Shown one piece after another: positions 36,528 through 48,984 of a stretch of 64,000 bases of DNA. Source of the DNA: Eunapius fragilis (Eukaryota > Porifera > Demospongiae > Spongillida > Spongillidae); assembly GCA_963681505.1 (NCBI GenBank), contig OY811976.1, forward strand, positions 6,885,234 through 6,949,233, written 5' to 3'. The translations under genes and the position numbers were made by a program. Every line of letters starts with the position of its first letter. Positions within the stretch are counted from its first letter, which is position 1. The notes under the pieces were generated by a model that was not told where the DNA came from, made no database searches, and was given only the letters and a program-made list of their open reading frames with translations.

Positions 36528-37701
36528 CAGGGGCGGATCCAGGAATTTTGATGGGGGGGGAGGGGCACCAACAATGAAAAGTTATAATTAAGTGAGAATG
36601 GGCGTGGTTCACCGAAAGAGGCCGAGGGTGGGTGCGGGAGGGGCCGATCGGGAGCGAGTAGTACCTTATTTGGTGTTGATCTACAAATAGCACATTACAT
36701 CAGCTATCACAATGTTCATGACGCACCGGTATAAATATAACCAGCGTTATCAAATTCGATGGTTTTACTATGCAATCTCAAGGACAATTCTGATGCCATT
36801 CGAGCATCTAAAATTTGAAAGATCCAGATGCTGCCAAACGAGTGTATGTCAAGCGCGCTACCGAAAGGACCAACGGTACGTTACAGCATGGATCCATAAA
36901 CTATGGTATATCGCTAAAATGGAAGAAATAGTTTCTGTATTAAATAGCGGTAGATATTGCGACTCCGCTTTATAGTAATATGCGCTGTTTGAAATGTGTG
37001 TATAACGCAAAAGTTGCTTACGATAACGTATAGTGGTGCATGGTTTATCGTGAGACCAGTTTACTTGGGTACATTTATCCTATGTATTATATGGCTTCGC
37101 TTTTGCCAATGCTTTTAACCTTTATCACCCTTTGGTTCTCAATGGAGGTAGTCTGCATGTGGACTAATGAGCAAAATTGCACATTCAAAAATAAATGTAC
37201 ATGTCATGATCGCGCAAGATGATGTTTTCGCTACCTGGGTCTATAAGTTTCAAGAACTAGGAAACAAGTAATAAAAACATTCCGGCTCTATACGAGAAGG
37301 TTTGTGGTATATAGGAATCAAAGGTGATGGTGGTGTAAAAAGCGAGGGAACAAGGCTTCTGATTGAAAAGGAAAAATGAAATAGACTTATATTAGCACAA
37401 TGTTGTCGTAAATATGCCTGCTAATATAGGTCTATTTAATTTTTCATTCCCTTTCTTTTTACATCACCATCACCTTTGATTCCTATATACCACCAACCTT
37501 CTCGTATAGAGAATGTTTTTATTACTTTGCAATTTAAAAAATGCTATATCAGTTGCGCGACTATGAATATATAATTAGACGAACGAAGGGAGGCATAGAT
37601 AGTTTAGAGAAACTAAACTATTTATGAGGGAGGGGAGGGCACGGGCCCCCTGTGGCCCCCCCCCCACCCCCCCCCCCCCCCCCTTCCTGGATCTGCCACT
37701 G
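36528..37701. mobile_element. Candidate hAT-like element, TIR CAGKGGCRGATCCAGG
   Basis: The left end is CAGGGGCGGATCCAGGAA followed by a G-rich stretch; the inverted right end is CAGTGGCAGATCCAGGAA followed by poly-G. No matching 8-bp flank was found. A palindromic MITE lies inside. The 87-codon frame at 36712-36975 is not recognised. Confidence 0.45.
37266..37527. mobile_element. Palindromic MITE, 262 bp
   Basis: The arms start AAGTAATAAAAACATTC and are inverted copies over about 80 bp (GGTATATAGGAATCAAAGG on the left is mirrored at 37470-37488). The loop is around 37400-37415. Confidence 0.8.
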
Positions 37702-38178
37702 GTGGCAAACCCACGTACGTTCGTATACGTTCATAAAAATTATACTTGTCAGTTTACGGGTGATTGTGCGGAGAAATACTGGTTTGCTCCCCCAGCCATA
37801 CCGCCTCTGTGAATCTGGCTGAACTGTGATTATTCAAAGTGAACCATAATCCCAGCCGTCACATTCATATGTTTGGAGTTTTCATTTCACCAGGTGTTAT
37901 TTGCATGAACGCATCCGTGCAATTTGTGATTGAACTGCATGCGTATACGCCTCGATGTATGAAATCTGCGCGATACAAATTATTTAGTGTAGACAGTGCA
38001 CAGGCGCGAACGTACGGTAGGGTTAAATCCCCAACAGATATCCGGTATTGAATAACTTTACGAGCGTATATTCATATACATGCATGATGAATATTAAAAC
38101 ACATATAGAAATGCATAATTCACATCAACATATGCGTTAGGGGGTGTGTGTGGTCAGGCTCGTTACGACGGTTTTCAG

Positions 38179-38828
38179 TAGTCTGGGGACCCGACTGATG
38201 GCTGTACTATCAGTCTGGTGACTTGATCGCATCCGTTTTGTGCACTAGTTGGTATCATGAAATCTCATGAATATAATAATGTGGATAACGCTTTACCTAT
38301 CACTGCACAAGCAGTACTAGTCCCCAGACTATTTAGCATTAGTATGGCGGATAATCTTTCTGTCCTTTGTGGATATGACCAAACCAACCTTCCACTCGAA
38401 AGGCGCAGCCTTAACGGAACATCTTCATCTAGCGTTGTACGTTTATGGCGGATGTTCGCGCAAAATAGGAAGGCAGGCATAACAAAGACTCTTGCCATAT
38501 CCAGTTGGTAACCTCCAAAAACGTCCTGCCCAGTGGCTATAGCTAAAACTACTTCCAACTGAAGGCTCTTTATCTCGGTAAACCTAAGTCTTTCCACAGC
38601 GTAATGGATAGCATGAACTAACATCCGTATATCGGCCATTACTAAAAACACGTGGTATAGATTTATTTTATTCATATCGTTATGGCTTATAGTTAATGAC
38701 ATACATGCTCGTAGGTGGGGCATAAATTAGATTCATGCTACTGCACGAATTCGTGCAGTAGTGCACAAAACGGATGCGAGCTAGTCACCAGACTGATAGT
38801 ACAGCCATCAGTCGGGTCCCCAGACTAA
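38179..38828. mobile_element. Second helicase-bearing TIR element (650 bp)
   Basis: Inverted ends of about 70 bp start TAGTCTGGGGACCCGACTG. They are flanked by the identical 8-mer GTTTTCAG at 38171-38178 and 38829-38836. The minus strand encodes AVERLRFTEIKSLQLEVVLA, then a frameshift, then TGYGKSLCYACLPIL (Walker A). This is the same RecQ-like helicase region as in the element at 28223-29216. Confidence 0.75.
38450..38660 (-). pseudogene. RecQ-like helicase N-terminal fragment, frameshifted
   Basis: The N-terminal part (VERLRFTEIKSLQLEVVLAI, then ATGQDVF) and the Walker A part (TGYGKSLCY, then ACLPILREHPP) are in different frames, joined near 38515. A stop follows at once, so this is a non-functional captured or decayed fragment. 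Confidence 0.6.
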
Positions 38829-38836
38829 GTTTTCAG

Positions 38837-40189
38837 ATGTACTGAACAAAAAAAATGGCGTCCGGACTCCGACACCCTTCGACGTTATGGAGGGGCCGGG
38901 GGTTATTACAATGACGTTATCTTTAGTTTGGAGACGCCCCCTTAAAGCGGCTGGGGGCCTGGGGCGAAGCCCCAGACCCCATTGGGTGAGCCTTCCCCAA
39001 AACCCCTCCCTGTAGGAGGGGAATGCCCCTCCCCTTTAGTCCCCCCCCCCCCCCCCCAAACTTTGAAAGTTGTCTACGGCTATGCACGTCTAAGCCACCA
39101 GGGACTCGTTGGGCGCAGTATAGCATCCCACACCAGGTAAGGTGTAGTGCATGAGGCTCAATCCCAGAAGCTCTGTATCATTTCTTGAGATGTCCATGGC
39201 GCTGATGAGCACGTGCCTTGCACCACGCCCCCACCATACCCCCACCCCTATCCAAATTGGAAGTTTTATACCCAATGCGGAGGTTTATACATATACCTAA
39301 ATTAACCAAATGCGGAGGCATATACACCCAATGTGGAGGATGCACTATAAGAAATGAATATATACCCATAGATATTAGAAGAGAGGGATTGGAAACGGGT
39401 CAATGAACCTAATTTCTTACGTTACAGTCCACGTTACGCCGGAAGTGACTAGTATCTATGGCGGCACTATAAAGCAGATGGCAGCACTAATGTCCAGTTT
39501 GGAGAGCCATTGTAATCGTCAGCGAAATGGCATACAAAGCGTCTTGACTGACGAAAACTTCACAATCGGAAGTTCGAAAGCTAAGACCACCGTTGACTAC
39601 GCGAAAAGCATGATTCAATGGTAGTATGGATATATATTATTATATATATTATAATTATATATATAGTCCACTTTGAATACTTACCTCGCTTGAGTACTAA
39701 GCCTCAATGAGAAAGTAATAGGCGATGGCTATGCAAAAAAAAAAAAAAAAAAAAACAATGCTCTTCAGTTCTGAAATAAAAACGTTTGTATTGGACTAAC
39801 ACTCAAAACACGCTTTAGAGAGGTACAGCGCCAAACAGTTTCAAATATCGCTTCGCTTGTATTTCAACGTTAGCACTGAACGAGAAGAACGATTCTGTTT
39901 GCTCAAAACTAGTCAAAGACACACAAAAATGCCTTACCCGGTTACCTGTAGCCCAGAAAAATGCTTTTCAATACACCTCGTTCGAATACCAGAATTACAG
40001 GTAGTGGAGGGGGGGGGTACTACAAGATGCGTGTCAACGTAAATAGAATTACTCAATAAGGGCCCAGCATTTACACACCACTTACACGATGTTGGCGGAA
40101 GTACTCCGATGTTCAGAAAGAACAGTGAGCTCGCAGCAGTGCAGGAGCGATCCAGAATTTTTTTTTTGCGAGGGGGGGCAAAGGGGAGG
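38837..40189. other. Intergenic stretch with no recognised gene
   Basis: Contains a poly-C run at 39038-39057, an AT-repeat at 39630-39665 and a poly-A tract at 39735-39755. The segment ATAGATATTAGAAGAGAGGG (39369) has an inverted copy near 51455-51475. Confidence 0.5.
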
Positions 40190-40360
40190 GGCGTTAATAA
40201 TCATAGTTGGGGGTGGCTACGAAATATTGCGCGTGTTGTACCCGGGGTCTGGGGCAAAGCCCCAGCCGCTTTTTACTGTTATCATGTTACTTGAGCGCGT
40301 TTTCGTTGTATTTATATCATCAGCGCGACATAAGACACCGCCCTTGTAGCTATGAATACT
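40190..40360. repeat. Dispersed repeat, copy 2
   Basis: Same sequence family as 36000-36200 in the same orientation, followed by CTATGAATACTTAATTTC and a poly-C tract. Confidence 0.7.
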
Positions 40361-41519
40361 TAATTTCTACTTGGCTGGAGGGGCCCGGGGTGTATCCTCC
40401 CCCCCCCCCCCCCCCCCCCCACCCCACCCCGTTGAAGTTAGCCGCACATTCCTCAGCCGCACATTTTACAATGAATAAGTTAACGTTAACATGCCACTAG
40501 CGGCGGGCGGCGGATGCGTGCGCGTTTGATGACTGTATGAGGTTGGTCCACGGTTCAGTGTCGATATGGCCATTCTAACGGCGATGCTTAGGACATGGGA
40601 TTGGTAGGTACGAAACGCATCAAAGTCTCAGCTCTCACCAAACTCAGAGAATATAATACCATGACTATACGTGAATTGAATCAAAAATCAAAAATGACAC
40701 AACATGCAACTCATGCGCTATGCTCACAGTTCCTAGATGCTTAAAAAATGTAGCAAACATCCTTAGTGTTGGACAAATGTATGCGACGGTTCAGAACGGG
40801 TCCAAACCAATTGATCAGTTATTCATAGCTCAGGTTGTCAACGAAATCAATTTCATGATTGGGTAACATGCACCCAGCTTGCATGTATATGAAAAGTGCA
40901 TGCACCACTGGTTTCCAACATTCACTGCACAAAAAGTTGGGTTTACTACGTCTGAACACGATGCGTAAACTTGTCGCAAACATGAAACATTATCTTTGCA
41001 CACATATTTACGCATATGTACACATGTAATGTCTTTACGCTAATGTTTGCAATACATTTACCACGTACGTAAAGGTGCTTACATATTTACGTACATATTT
41101 ACAACATATTTGCTACAGGTGTAAATACCGTTATATATTTACCTACATCTTTGCAATACGTTTGCTAGCGATAGATTTGCCATTGTCTTTACAGGGTAAG
41201 TAAATATATGACCCAAATTCTAAATAAACGAAATCGTGCATTACAGGCCCGGCCCAGGTCACTCTCGTACTCGATTCGACCCTACTCGCGCTCGAGACTT
41301 CACGACTCACACTCGCGATTCTACACTACGTACTCGCGCTATTTGAGCGAGCAGAGTCAAATTTGAATAAAGTTAAGCGACAAGTCGACAGTCATACCGG
41401 CCGCCCGCGACCTTCAGCCAACGCACGAAGGTCGGGCTATGCACCCAAATGTAATTATTATGATCTGGTTCCGCTTGTGCCCAGCTTCTAGTACTTCTAC
41501 AAACGACGCTTTTGGAACA

Positions 41520-43830
41520 TCAAATGCGCCACTGGTGGAGTATGTACTATGGTGGAGTATGTACACTGGTGGAGTATGTACACGGGTGGAGTGTGTGAAC
41601 TGGTGTAGTGTGTGCACTGGTGTAGTGTGTGGAGTGTGTGCACTGGTGTAGTGTGTACACTGGTGGAGTGTGTGCACTGGTGTAGTGTGTACACTGGTGG
41701 AGTGTGTGCACTGGTGTAGTGTGTACACTGGTGGAGTATGTATACACTGGTGGAGTGTGTACACTGGTGGAGTGTGTACACTGGTGTAGTGCGTACACTG
41801 GTGGAGTGTGTACACTGGTGGAGTGTGTACACTGGTGGAGTGTGTACACTGGTGGAGTGTGTACACTGGTGTAGTGTGTGCACTGGTGTAGTGTGTACAC
41901 TGGTGGAGTGTGTGCACTGGTGTAGTGTGTACACTGGTGGAGTATGTATACACTGGTGGAGTGTGTGGAGTGTGTACACTGGTGGAGTGTGTACACTGGT
42001 GGAGTATGTATACACTGGTGGAGTGTGTACACTGGTGTAGTGTGTACACTGGTGGAGTGTGTACACTGGTGGAGTGTGTACACTGGTGGAGTGTGTACAC
42101 TGGTGGAGTGTGTACACTGGTGGAGTGTGTACACTGGTGGAGTGTGTACACTGGTGGAGTGTGTACACTGGTGTAGTGTGTACACTGGTGTAGTGTGTAC
42201 ACTGGTGTAGTGTGTACACTGGTGGAGTGTGTACACTGGTGGAGTGTGTACACTGGTGGAGTGTGTACACTGGTGGAGTGTGTACACTGGTGTAGTGTGT
42301 GCACTGGTGTAGTGTGTGGAGTGTGTACACTGGTGGAGTGTGTACACTGGTGGAGTATACACTGGTGGAGTGTGTGGAGTGTGTACACTGGTGGAGTGTG
42401 TGGAGTGTGTACACTGGTGGAGTGAGTGGAGTGTGTACACTGGTGGAGTGTGTGGAGTGTGTACACTGGTGGAGTGTGTGGAGTGTGTACACTGGTGGAG
42501 TGTGTACCACTGGTGGAGTGTGTACACTGGTGTAGTGTGTGGAGTGTGTACACTGGTGGAGTGTGTACACTGGTGGAGTGTGTACACTGGTGGAGTGTGT
42601 ACACTGGTGGAGTGTGTACACTGGTGGAGTGTGTACACTGGTGGAGTGTGTACACTGGTGGAGTGTGTACACTGGTGGAGTGTGTACACTGGTGGAGTGT
42701 GTACACTGGTGGAGTGTGTACACTGGTGTAGTGTGTGCACTGGTGTAGTGTGTACACTGGTGGAGTGTGTACACTGGTGGAGTGTGTACACTGGTGTAGT
42801 GTGTACACTGGTGTAGTGTGTGGAGTGTGTACACTGGTGGAGTGTGTACACTGGTGGAGTATGTATACACTGGTGGAGTGTGTGGAGTGTGTACACTGGT
42901 GGAGTGTGTGGAGTGTGTACACTGGTGGAGTGAGTGGAGTGTGTACACTGGTGGAGTGTGTGGAGTGTGTACACTGGTGGAGTGTGTGGAGTGTGTACAC
43001 TGGTGGAGTGTGTACCACTGGTGGAGTGTGTACACTGGTGTAGTGTGTGGAGTGTGTAACTGGTGGAGTGTGTACACTGGTGGAGTATGTACACTGGTGG
43101 AGTGTGTACACTGGTGTAGTCTGTACACTGGTGGAGTGTGTGGAGTGTGTAACTGGTGGAGTGTGTATACTGGTGGAGTGTGTACACTGGTGGAGTGTGT
43201 ACACTGGTGTAGTCTATACACTGGTGTAGTCTGTACACTGGTGGAGTGTGTACACTGGTGTAGTCTGTACACTGGTGGAGTGTGTACACTGGTGGAGTGT
43301 GTACACTGGTGTAGTCTGTACACTGGTGGAGTGTGTGGAGTGTGTACACTGATGGAGTGTGTGGAGTGTGTACACTGGTGTAGTCTGTACACTGGTGGAG
43401 TGTGTGGAGTGTGTAACTGGTGGAGTGTGTATACTGGTGGAGTGTGTACACTGGTGGAGTGTGTACACTGGTGTAGTCTGTACACTGGTGGAGTGTGTAC
43501 ACTGGTGGAGTGTGTACACTGGTGGAGTGTGTACACTGGTGGAGTGTGTACACTGGTGGAGTGTGTGGAGTGTGTACACTGGTGGAGTGTGTGGAGTGTG
43601 TACACTGATGGAGTGTGTGGAGTGTGTACACTGGTGTAGTCTGTACACTGGTGGAGTGTGTGGAGTGTGTACACTGGTGGAGTGTGTACACTGGTGGAGT
43701 GTGTACACTGGTGGAGTGTGTACACTGGTGGAGTGTGTGGAGTGTGTGGAGTGTGTACACTGGTGGAGTGTGTACACTGGTGCAGTGTGTAAGTGTACAT
43801 TGGTGGAGTTAGTGTGTGTGGAGTGTGTAA
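41520..43830. repeat. Minisatellite, 17-bp unit with 26-bp variants, inside the CACTA element
   Basis: About 2.3 kb of GTGTACACTGGTGGAGT repeats, some with an extra GTGTGGAGT. A longer-range repeat is visible: the variant GTGTACCACTGG occurs at about 42503 and again at about 43011. Because 17 is not a multiple of three, long open frames on both strands are artefacts of repeats that lack stop codons. Confidence 0.95.
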
Positions 43831-43961
43831 GCACTACGTATTCTGTTCTGCTTTTTGTGGTGTGCGTGTTTTGCATACATGTTTAATGAATAATAATGGC
43901 TATTGCATTGTAGGAGTACAAACTGTTAACATTGTGATGTGTGTAGAGTATTAATATTCAT

Positions 43962-44525
43962 TCATATAAATGTTTTCTGTGGTATAGGACACACATATAG
44001 TGTGTCTTCATCATTCATGCTGTTGAATCCTGCCACAAATTGGGATTGTATCCTTTGCACAGGAAGAAAACTTGCTGGCCCAAACGGTTCGAACAAGTTT
44101 GCACACCAGGTCTCCATTCTGGTAGTAGCTACATTATGCTGCGAAGAATGATGTTGATACCATTGCACAAAAGCAAATACATGTGGCACTACATTCTGTT
44201 GAATTGTAAAGCTGTGTTTGAAGAAATATAGAACACGTCCAGGCCGAAAGTCAACGGTGTTGATGTCTACTTTTCCGTCTCTACCACACCATGCTGCCAA
44301 TATGAAGGATGATCTTTTGGATTTGCTTTGTTGTGAACCATACACATTGTTACCGAACTTAATTTTAGAATGTTTCTTGGCATAAAATGATATTTGCTGA
44401 TAGTTTGCTGCTTGATTGTATAAAACTTTGTATGATTCGATTAAGTAGGCAATGGAAGATTCATCAAGAAAAATTTCTTTACTAACACCTACAAGGTCAT
44501 ATGGTTCAAGACAATGCCAAATCAT
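43962..44525 (-). pseudogene. C-terminal domain of the CACTA transposase, separated by a frameshift
   Basis: A 187-codon frame begins with ATG overlapping the stop of the transposase core by one base. It has segments such as EWHCLEPYDL (if the two frames are read across the shift), FILAAWCGRDGKVD, FRPGRVLYFFKHS, FAFVQWYQHH and WCANLFEPFGPASFLPVQRI. These resemble the conserved tail of animal CACTA transposases, so it is more likely the broken-off end of the same protein than a separate gene. It could be an assembly error or a real inactivating indel. Confidence 0.7.
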
Positions 44526-46989
44526 TCTATTACCTCACATGCAGGCAACCTTGATGCAGTCTGAATTTCCAAATGTGAATTAGAATTTAGAGCAAGCATG
44601 TCATTGAGAGTTCCAACAACTGCAGTTGTTTGGTCTAACTCCTGTACAATCGAATGGGCAGTGTAGCTTTCATCTCTTATATGTAACTTGCCTATTTCCA
44701 TTTCTTGAACAAAATGCCTCATTAACTGTACTTCAATAGACCTGTTGTTAGTTCTATAGCTACCCAAAATACCATTGTATCTTTCAAATGAAAATGACCA
44801 GAATGCATAGACAGGCCCATAGTCCAAAATGCAGTTCAAGATGTGCATGTGCATGTGCATGGTAGGCGTAACCTTGTCCTTACCATACAGCCGCTGAAAC
44901 TGCTTGCAAAACTGCAATAGTAACTTGTGTCCCTCCATAGCATCATGAATCTTCAGCATAGGGGAAACTAGGATGTTGCATGCTTGTACAAATAGATACC
45001 AGTACTCAAGATGCTCCTGTTCTAGCACGCCATGAAGGGCATACGTAGAAAAAACCATTGTCCATGTTTTCCATTGGTCTGCTGTAAAAGAACTGAATGA
45101 AGATGCAATTTTATGTGGGATTCTACCCATTGAAGAAGGAGTTTCACACTTATCAACTTTCTCTTGCATCATTGCATGAAACCTTTTAGGTATAATAGGT
45201 TCAATATCATCTAACCATACGTTCTTCATAATGTGTTTTGCTGTTCCAAGGAATAGGTTGTGCATGGGGTCAACTATATGAAAGCGAACACAATCAAAGT
45301 ATTCCAAAAGCATTAAAGCAGTAAATCGTGAACCGTATTGTGATTCTATACGATCTCTTGCAGCTTGAGTTGTTTGCATGGAGGCCAAATCTGCTTGTTC
45401 ACGGTGGTCAGATTCATTTCGTAAGGGCGATTCATCTTCGCCATCATCGAAACAACCAAAACAAGCATGACCAGTTTCACAGTTGATGTGAGACTCTTTA
45501 GTGCACTTTGAACATCCCAATTTAGCCATGTGGCCTAAAAATCCACAAATTTTCCTTGCTGCAGGAATATCACAGGCTACACAAAGCAGTCCTGCTTTCA
45601 AATGCACTTGCTGGCCTGGGTTGTCTGGCATATTAATGACCATGCCCTCACTCCACAAAACCTTTAATTCCTCCACTAAGGGCTCCAGGTAAGAATTAAT
45701 ATTAAGCGGAGGCTCATTTGGACCTGGAATTAAACCAAAAAGAATCATGTTTTCTTTTAAAAATCTTTTTGAGCGTGGAAGATTCATAACAGATAAATAC
45801 ACAGCTCCAACACTGTATGGTGTGTGCTTGAATGGGGTAAACCAGTCAACGTTCATCATTAGGCCTATGTTATGGGGGGCAGCAAGGAATGCTGACCCAT
45901 TGACATACTGGAACTCCTCCCAAATCTTGCCATCATAGATATCACAAAGAGTATCCTTGGGTATCTTCCGTTCACGCCAATGTTCACATGAGTTCAAAAC
46001 ACCTGGCTTACTAAGCAAAGTTTGCAACGATTCTATAAGAGGTTTATAACAGTACACTTTCAAAGGATAGAACTTGTGATCCCCATCTTTAGTGACTACA
46101 GCCCTCAAAAGTTGAGATCCGCAATGCTGCCTTCGGGAACGATGAGGGTGGTTGGGGAACTTGGAAAATGAGCACACTTTGGGGATCATTTTAGCTTTAT
46201 CAACAAAGCACTTCTCAAACTCATAAAGAGTATGGCATTTCGGGCAAGAAACTAAACGCCTAAAGTCATTGCTGTTAACATTGAGACAACTATGTAAGCC
46301 TATAATTGAGGTTGGAAAAATGGTTGTCATCTGGGCAACAAAAGATGAACACCTACCTACAATGATAAAAACACAGCTGATAATGCGAATTAAAGCTGAG
46401 ACTGCAGCTATTGAGATGTTGTATCTTGATGACCACTTAGACAAAAGTACTAAAAAGAAAGCTACAACTCTTGAAGAGTCGTCACTACAGACATCAGTTT
46501 CTAGATGCACGAGATGCTCATGCAAGGAATTAGTTGATTTTTCCATCATGTCACCTTCAATTTCAGAAACATTCACACCTTCCCACACCTCACCATCATC
46601 CACCTCATCTTCCAGGCAGTCCTCCGTAGCTTGTAGCTCAGCAGTGGAGTTATCCATCTCATCATCACTTAAACCTTCCGAATTATCACTGCCTATGAAA
46701 AAATAATGGAGGATTATCAGTGACAGTGCACATCCAAAATGATTGCTAATACGACAAGGCTTACTACATGGATGGATGTCAGTATGATAATTTATCCCTG
46801 ACCTGAATTTAATTGAATTGCACCACCATCATCCCCCTCATCCTCAGATGTAGACGGAACAGATTGACAATCTTTACTCCAAATCCGCGTGTGATCATCG
46901 TAGTATGCCTCCTTGTGCCTTAAAAATGTACGTGCTGATATAAATTCCTCACAGTGTTCGCAATATCGATACAAATGATTCCGATCCAT
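44522..46989 (-). CDS. CACTA (tnp2-family) transposase, main part
   Basis: Exon 1 is 46803-46989 and exon 2 is 44522-46692, with correct phase across a 110-bp intron, giving about 785 aa. The N-terminus has a Cys/His cluster (YCEHCEEFISARTFLRHKE) resembling a small zinc finger. An acidic linker follows, then the transposase core. DWFTPFKHTPYSVG holds the probable first catalytic Asp (about residue 345), DPMHNLFLGTAKH the second (about 537) and FWSFSFERYNGIL the Glu (about 699), matching the DDE pattern of tnp2 proteins. Other Cys pairs (SCPKCHTLYEFEKC, GCSKC) may bind zinc. The reading frame stops at 44522 by an ATGA overlap with the next frame, which encodes the family's C-terminal domain. 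This suggests a 1-nt frameshift, since no intron with fitting phase is visible. Confidence 0.85.
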
Positions 46990-47152
46990 TGTATATACAC
47001 AGACGCGAAGTTTTTCAAAATAAAAACGTCAGAAAATTCGGACCAATCAATTTCATTCTATACTTAACGAGATACATCAAAAAATACACAAGGCGGTAAA
47101 ATCAGACCAATCATTTTTCACTTCTGCGCAAAAAAAACGCGCGCGTCACATA

Positions 47153-48453
47153 ATGCAGCTGTTGACAGCAGCTCATGTATGCATGAATAGTTTCACTATC
47201 TGTTGCATTCATTTTTCTTTGAATCAGTCAGTATGTCATCAGCTCGTACTCCCGTTCGACCACTCGGAACGGGTGAAGACAGCGAGCGTAGGGTTTCGTC
47301 ACCTTTTCTGTCGTCGTCGAGATCTTTGTTGCAGCCTGCATGCAGGTAAAAAAAAAAAAAATCATTCATTTCATGCAAATGAGGACCATTTGTTTTAGAT
47401 TCCCGACGACAGGAAAGTGCCGCCGGCAGTACTGGTAATGTTAACGTCCAGATACTTGCGGCGATTAAATCGCTCCAAGAACAAGTGGCGGACTTACAGG
47501 CCAAGTCTACGCAACCAGCTGCCTCTTCCATCGAACAATGTGCAGTTTCTAAGAAAGCACCAAAAGAACTGTTGGTAAAGTATATTGAACTTTATCATGC
47601 ATGTAATACCAATAACGTGCTTTCTATAGACATCTATTCACAGTGTTGTGAGGCATCTTCGAGAAAGACTGGATGCACCTATGCAATGGGACACAAGTTC
47701 AGGGTAAGCAATTTGCATTTGAAAACATAACCTTATAATTGCATGTATTGCACAGTTTTTCTTCGCCTGAAAATATGCGGGTGACATCGGAGATTGTAAC
47801 AGCCTGTGTCAACGAGAAGTATCCTGCTTCCGTTGTACAAAGTAAGTCACTATCCATGCAAGAGAGTATACATGTATATATTCAAACAATGTTTTTACAG
47901 AAGCCACCAAAAAATACTTCACAACTCTGAAGCGGCGCTCGCGTCTACAAACTAACAACAAACTTCCAGACGCGAGAAAAAAAACAACGAAGGCTTCAGT
48001 GAAAGCACCACGTACGTTTATGACTATGCAGAATTTAACGTGATGTGTATTAGCATTAATCAATAATCATTCGGCATACAGAAACTTCAGAATGTCAAAG
48101 TAGCTCTGTCGGGATCAACAACTTTAACACAGGAGCAGAAAGAAAAGTTTTCTTCTATTCTTCGCATCGAATACATGTCTTCGGAAGAAAGCGCCGAGGA
48201 ATCGGGTGAGGACGAGCACATGGGGGAACGATTAAAGGTGCTCCTCATTCACACTCTCCCGTGGAGAAATCCAAGCGTGAACGAAATGTTCCAATCACTG
48301 GATCGCAAAAGTGCAAGAAAAAGAACATCAAGAGCAGCTGAAATGTGCCGCAAACGGTGCCGTGCTAGCGCTACTGAACCATCCTCGCCGAGCGGATTTA
48401 CAGCAAAACCTCCACCATCCTGCCCTGCGTGGGCAAAAGTGTCTGACTGTTAA
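47153..48453 (+). CDS. CACTA accessory gene, multi-exon, function unknown, possibly decayed
   Basis: Divergent from the transposase, as is common for the second gene of CACTA elements. Probable exons: 47153-47345 (an alternative ATG at 47233 is in another frame), 47399-47703, 47756-47841, 47901-48011 and 48082-48453. Exon 2 encodes a coiled segment (VNVQILAAIKSLQEQVADLQ). Exon 4 is basic (KYFTTLKRRSRLQ). The last exon has an acidic patch (SSEESAEESGEDEHM), then a hydrophobic and basic part (LPWRNPSVNEMFQSLDRKS) and a Pro-rich end. The 47345/47399 and 47841/47901 junctions keep frame. The 47703/47756 and 48011/48082 junctions do not in my reading, so either the exon ends are wrong or the gene is broken. 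I do not recognise a domain with known function. Confidence 0.45.
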
Positions 48454-48984
48454 TTTTAGTTATCGTGATGTGTAATGTACTGTATGTATTTATTGATATC
48501 AAAATATTTTAACTTCAATAATAGATGTGAACCAAGATATTTTTAAACTATAGGCGTGTTGTAAAAATAAGACGTCATAATGTTGTGTATTTATAGAACA
48601 CCTTTGTATACCTTGTGTAAAGCTATTGCAAATGTTACATTTGACATCATGTTTGCGATGCGCAAACATGAGTAAAACCAGCCTTTACCATCTTTACACC
48701 GTCATGTAAACATCACGTTTGCGTCGTCGTAAATACAAGTAAATATACGTAAATGTGACCTTTACATCATGTTTACGTATTATTTACCGCACGCGTAAAC
48801 ACAATTTTTTACGCAGTGATTGAGGACTGAGTTGCACCATGCTCTGAACCACCATTCATCTTATAAAATAGTGCATTGAACAGAACTCATGCAGTGCTAT
48901 ACAATCCTTTGTTCTGTCATGTACATATATAAGTAGCCCGCATGTGTGCAGATCAGTTCAAACATATTGAAGCAGTACATTATT

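Larger units (their letters stand above)
40923..48818. mobile_element. Full-length EnSpm/CACTA DNA transposon with ATT target duplication
   Basis: The left end reads CACTGCACAAAAAGTTG and the right end, in inverse orientation, reads CACTGCGTAAAAAATTG. Both are flanked by the 3-bp direct repeat ATT (40920-40922 and 48819-48821), as expected for CACTA elements. About 250 bp inside each end is packed with short TTTACG/TTTGC-type motifs in both orientations (40930-41210 and 48600-48815), the subterminal repeats of this superfamily. Internally it carries a tnp2-type transposase on the minus strand, an accessory gene on the plus strand and a 2.3 kb minisatellite. Length is 7.9 kb. Confidence 0.9.

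Noticed and set aside
36712-36975. 87-codon plus-strand frame
   Set aside because: No recognised domain; it lies within a probable non-autonomous transposon.
41414-43876. Very long His/Thr/Ser-rich and Val/Trp/Cys-rich frames
   Set aside because: Frames across the 17/26-bp minisatellite on both strands at once. Composition follows the repeat, not a protein.
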